DNA from: Clostridiaceae bacterium | GTDB taxonomy: Bacteria; Bacillota; Clostridia; Oscillospirales; Acutalibacteraceae | Reading direction: 5' to 3' | NCBI GenBank assembly: GCA_904501705.1 | Contig: CAJGCA010000049.1 | Span: 1 to 13,131, forward strand | Length of the DNA stretch: 13,131 bases | Shown here: positions 12,162 through 13,131 of the stretch, one piece after another | Layout: every line of letters starts with the position of its first letter | How positions within the stretch are numbered: the first letter of the stretch is position 1 | Notes under the pieces: model-generated | The model's database searches: none | Seen by the model: the letters and a program-made list of their open reading frames with translations, nothing else | What the model was told of the DNA's origin: nothing | Translations under genes and position numbers: made by a program

Positions 12162-13131
12162 ATGACTATCGCCAACTACGTCGCCCTGCTGGGCGGTCTC
12201 GCGCTGTTTTTGTACGGTATGCAGATGATGTCCTCGGGGCTGGAAGCCGCCGCGGGCAACCGTATGAAGCAGATCCTCGAAAAATTGACCTCGAACCGTT
12301 TTCTCGGCGTACTCGTCGGCGCGGCGATCACCGCCGTGATCCAGTCCTCCTCCGCCACCACCGTGATGGTGGTCGGCTTCGTTAACTCGGGTATGATGAA
12401 GCTTAAGCAGGCGGTGTGGATCATCATGGGTGCCAACATCGGTACCACCATCACCGCCCAGCTCATCACGCTGGACATCGACCTCATCGCCCCCGTCATC
12501 GCCTTCCTCGGCGTGGCACTCATCGTATTCCTCAAAAAGCCCGCCCTGCACAACTACGGCTCGATCATCGGCGGCTTCGGCATCCTGTTCATCGGTATGG
12601 ATATGATGAGCGGCGCGATGTCCCCTCTGCGGGATGTCCCCGAATTTGTCAACCTGATGACCAAGTTCGACAACCCCCTGCTCGGCATCCTCGTCGGTAC
12701 GCTGTTCACCGCCATCATCCAATCCTCCTCCGCCTCGGTCGGCATTCTGCAGGCGCTTGCCGCAAGCGGTGCGATCGGGCTGAGCGGTGCGGTGTTCGTG
12801 CTGTTCGGTCAGAACATCGGTACCTGCATCACTGCGGTGCTCGCCTCGGTCGGCACCAGCCGTAATGCGAAGCGCACCACCATCATCCATCTGCTCTTCA
12901 ACATCATCGGCACGACCCTGTTCACGCTGCTGGTGCTGCTCGTCCCCTCCTTCATCACCCTGATCGAGGGCTTTACCCCCGACGACGTATCCGCGCAGAT
13001 CGCGAATATGCACACCATCTTTAACATCGTCACCACCCTGCTGCTGCTACCCTTCGGCGGTCTGCTGGCGAAGCTCGCCACCCGCATCCTGCCCGAGCAC
13101 GCATCGGAAGAAGAGGATGTGCAGAAGCTCC
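12162..13131 (+). CDS. Na/Pi cotransporter family protein (partial, 3' end outside window)
   Basis: 323 residues are present and the frame is open at the right edge. It belongs to the SLC34/NptA-like Na-dependent phosphate cotransporter family, an inner-membrane protein. The two inverted family repeats are clear: QSSSATT at 61-67 with GANIGTT at 90-96, and QSSSAS at 187-192 with GQNIGTC at 216-222. Hydrophobic segments lie near 5-25, 47-75, 84-125, 133-150, 172-200, 204-230, 240-263 and 283-305. The last visible residues (PEHASEEEDVQKL) look like the linker to the cytosolic PhoU-like domain that many bacterial members carry, but that domain is outside the window. The ATG at 12162 follows AAAGGAAG by about nine bases. 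It has its own promoter and is separated from asnA by a terminator. Confidence 0.93.
   Translation, partial: MTIANYVALLGGLALFLYGMQMMSSGLEAAAGNRMKQILEKLTSNRFLGVLVGAAITAVIQSSSATTVMVVGFVNSGMMKLKQAVWIIMGANIGTTITAQLITLDIDLIAPVIAFLGVALIVFLKKPALHNYGSIIGGFGILFIGMDMMSGAMSPLRDVPEFVNLMTKFDNPLLGILVGTLFTAIIQSSSASVGILQALAASGAIGLSGAVFVLFGQNIGTCITAVLASVGTSRNAKRTTIIHLLFNIIGTTLFTLLVLLVPSFITLIEGFTPDDVSAQIANMHTIFNIVTTLLLLPFGGLLAKLATRILPEHASEEEDVQKL

Noticed and set aside
12083..12385. TTG-started frame of 100 residues overlapping the start of the Na/Pi cotransporter gene
   Set aside because: It runs out of frame through a clearly real transporter, has no ribosome site and becomes an Arg-rich shadow sequence.

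Overview
The window looks like a chromosomal segment of a GC-rich, endospore-forming Firmicute of the class Clostridia, possibly Oscillospiraceae-like. The reasons are a partial SpoVT sporulation regulator at the left edge, a classic T-box leader, strong AAGGAGG-type ribosome binding sites, sigma-A promoters with 17-base spacers, and intrinsic terminators after most transcription units. I saw no insertion sequence, prophage, CRISPR array, tRNA or rRNA.

Layout from left to right. (1) The 3' end of spoVT (+) converges on recG (-), and one hairpin between them can terminate both. (2) recG and guaB (-) are separate transcription units, each with its own promoter; the guaB terminator sits directly upstream of the recG promoter. 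(3) Four genes (-), 8143 down to 4092, form one operon for a cell-surface glycan: an LCP-family glycan ligase with an N-terminal zinc ribbon and a Thr/Ser-rich tail, a phosphoglycosyl transferase, UDP-galactopyranose mutase (glf), and a DUF4422 putative glycosyltransferase. A strong extended -10 promoter and several inverted repeats precede it, and a hairpin overlapping the last stop codon ends it. (4) An RluA-family pseudouridine synthase (-) is divergent from (5) an asparagine operon (+): T-box leader, then asnS and asnA. (6) A Na/Pi cotransporter family gene (+) runs off the right edge.

How the genes fit together. The glycan operon would supply an undecaprenyl-phosphate-linked first sugar, UDP-galactofuranose, at least one glycosyl transfer, and attachment of the finished polymer to the wall. 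It has no flippase or polymerase, so those must be encoded elsewhere. The asparagine operon links tRNA-Asn charging to both its synthetase and an asparagine-making enzyme: the leader has an AAC specifier codon, and its T-box ends in a C that can pair with the G discriminator base typical of bacterial tRNA-Asn. recG, guaB and the pseudouridine synthase are ordinary housekeeping genes.

I did not find a clearly new biological system. The points most worth a second look are the glycan operon with its unusual LCP protein, the inverted repeats around that operon's promoter, and the complete, readable Asn T-box.
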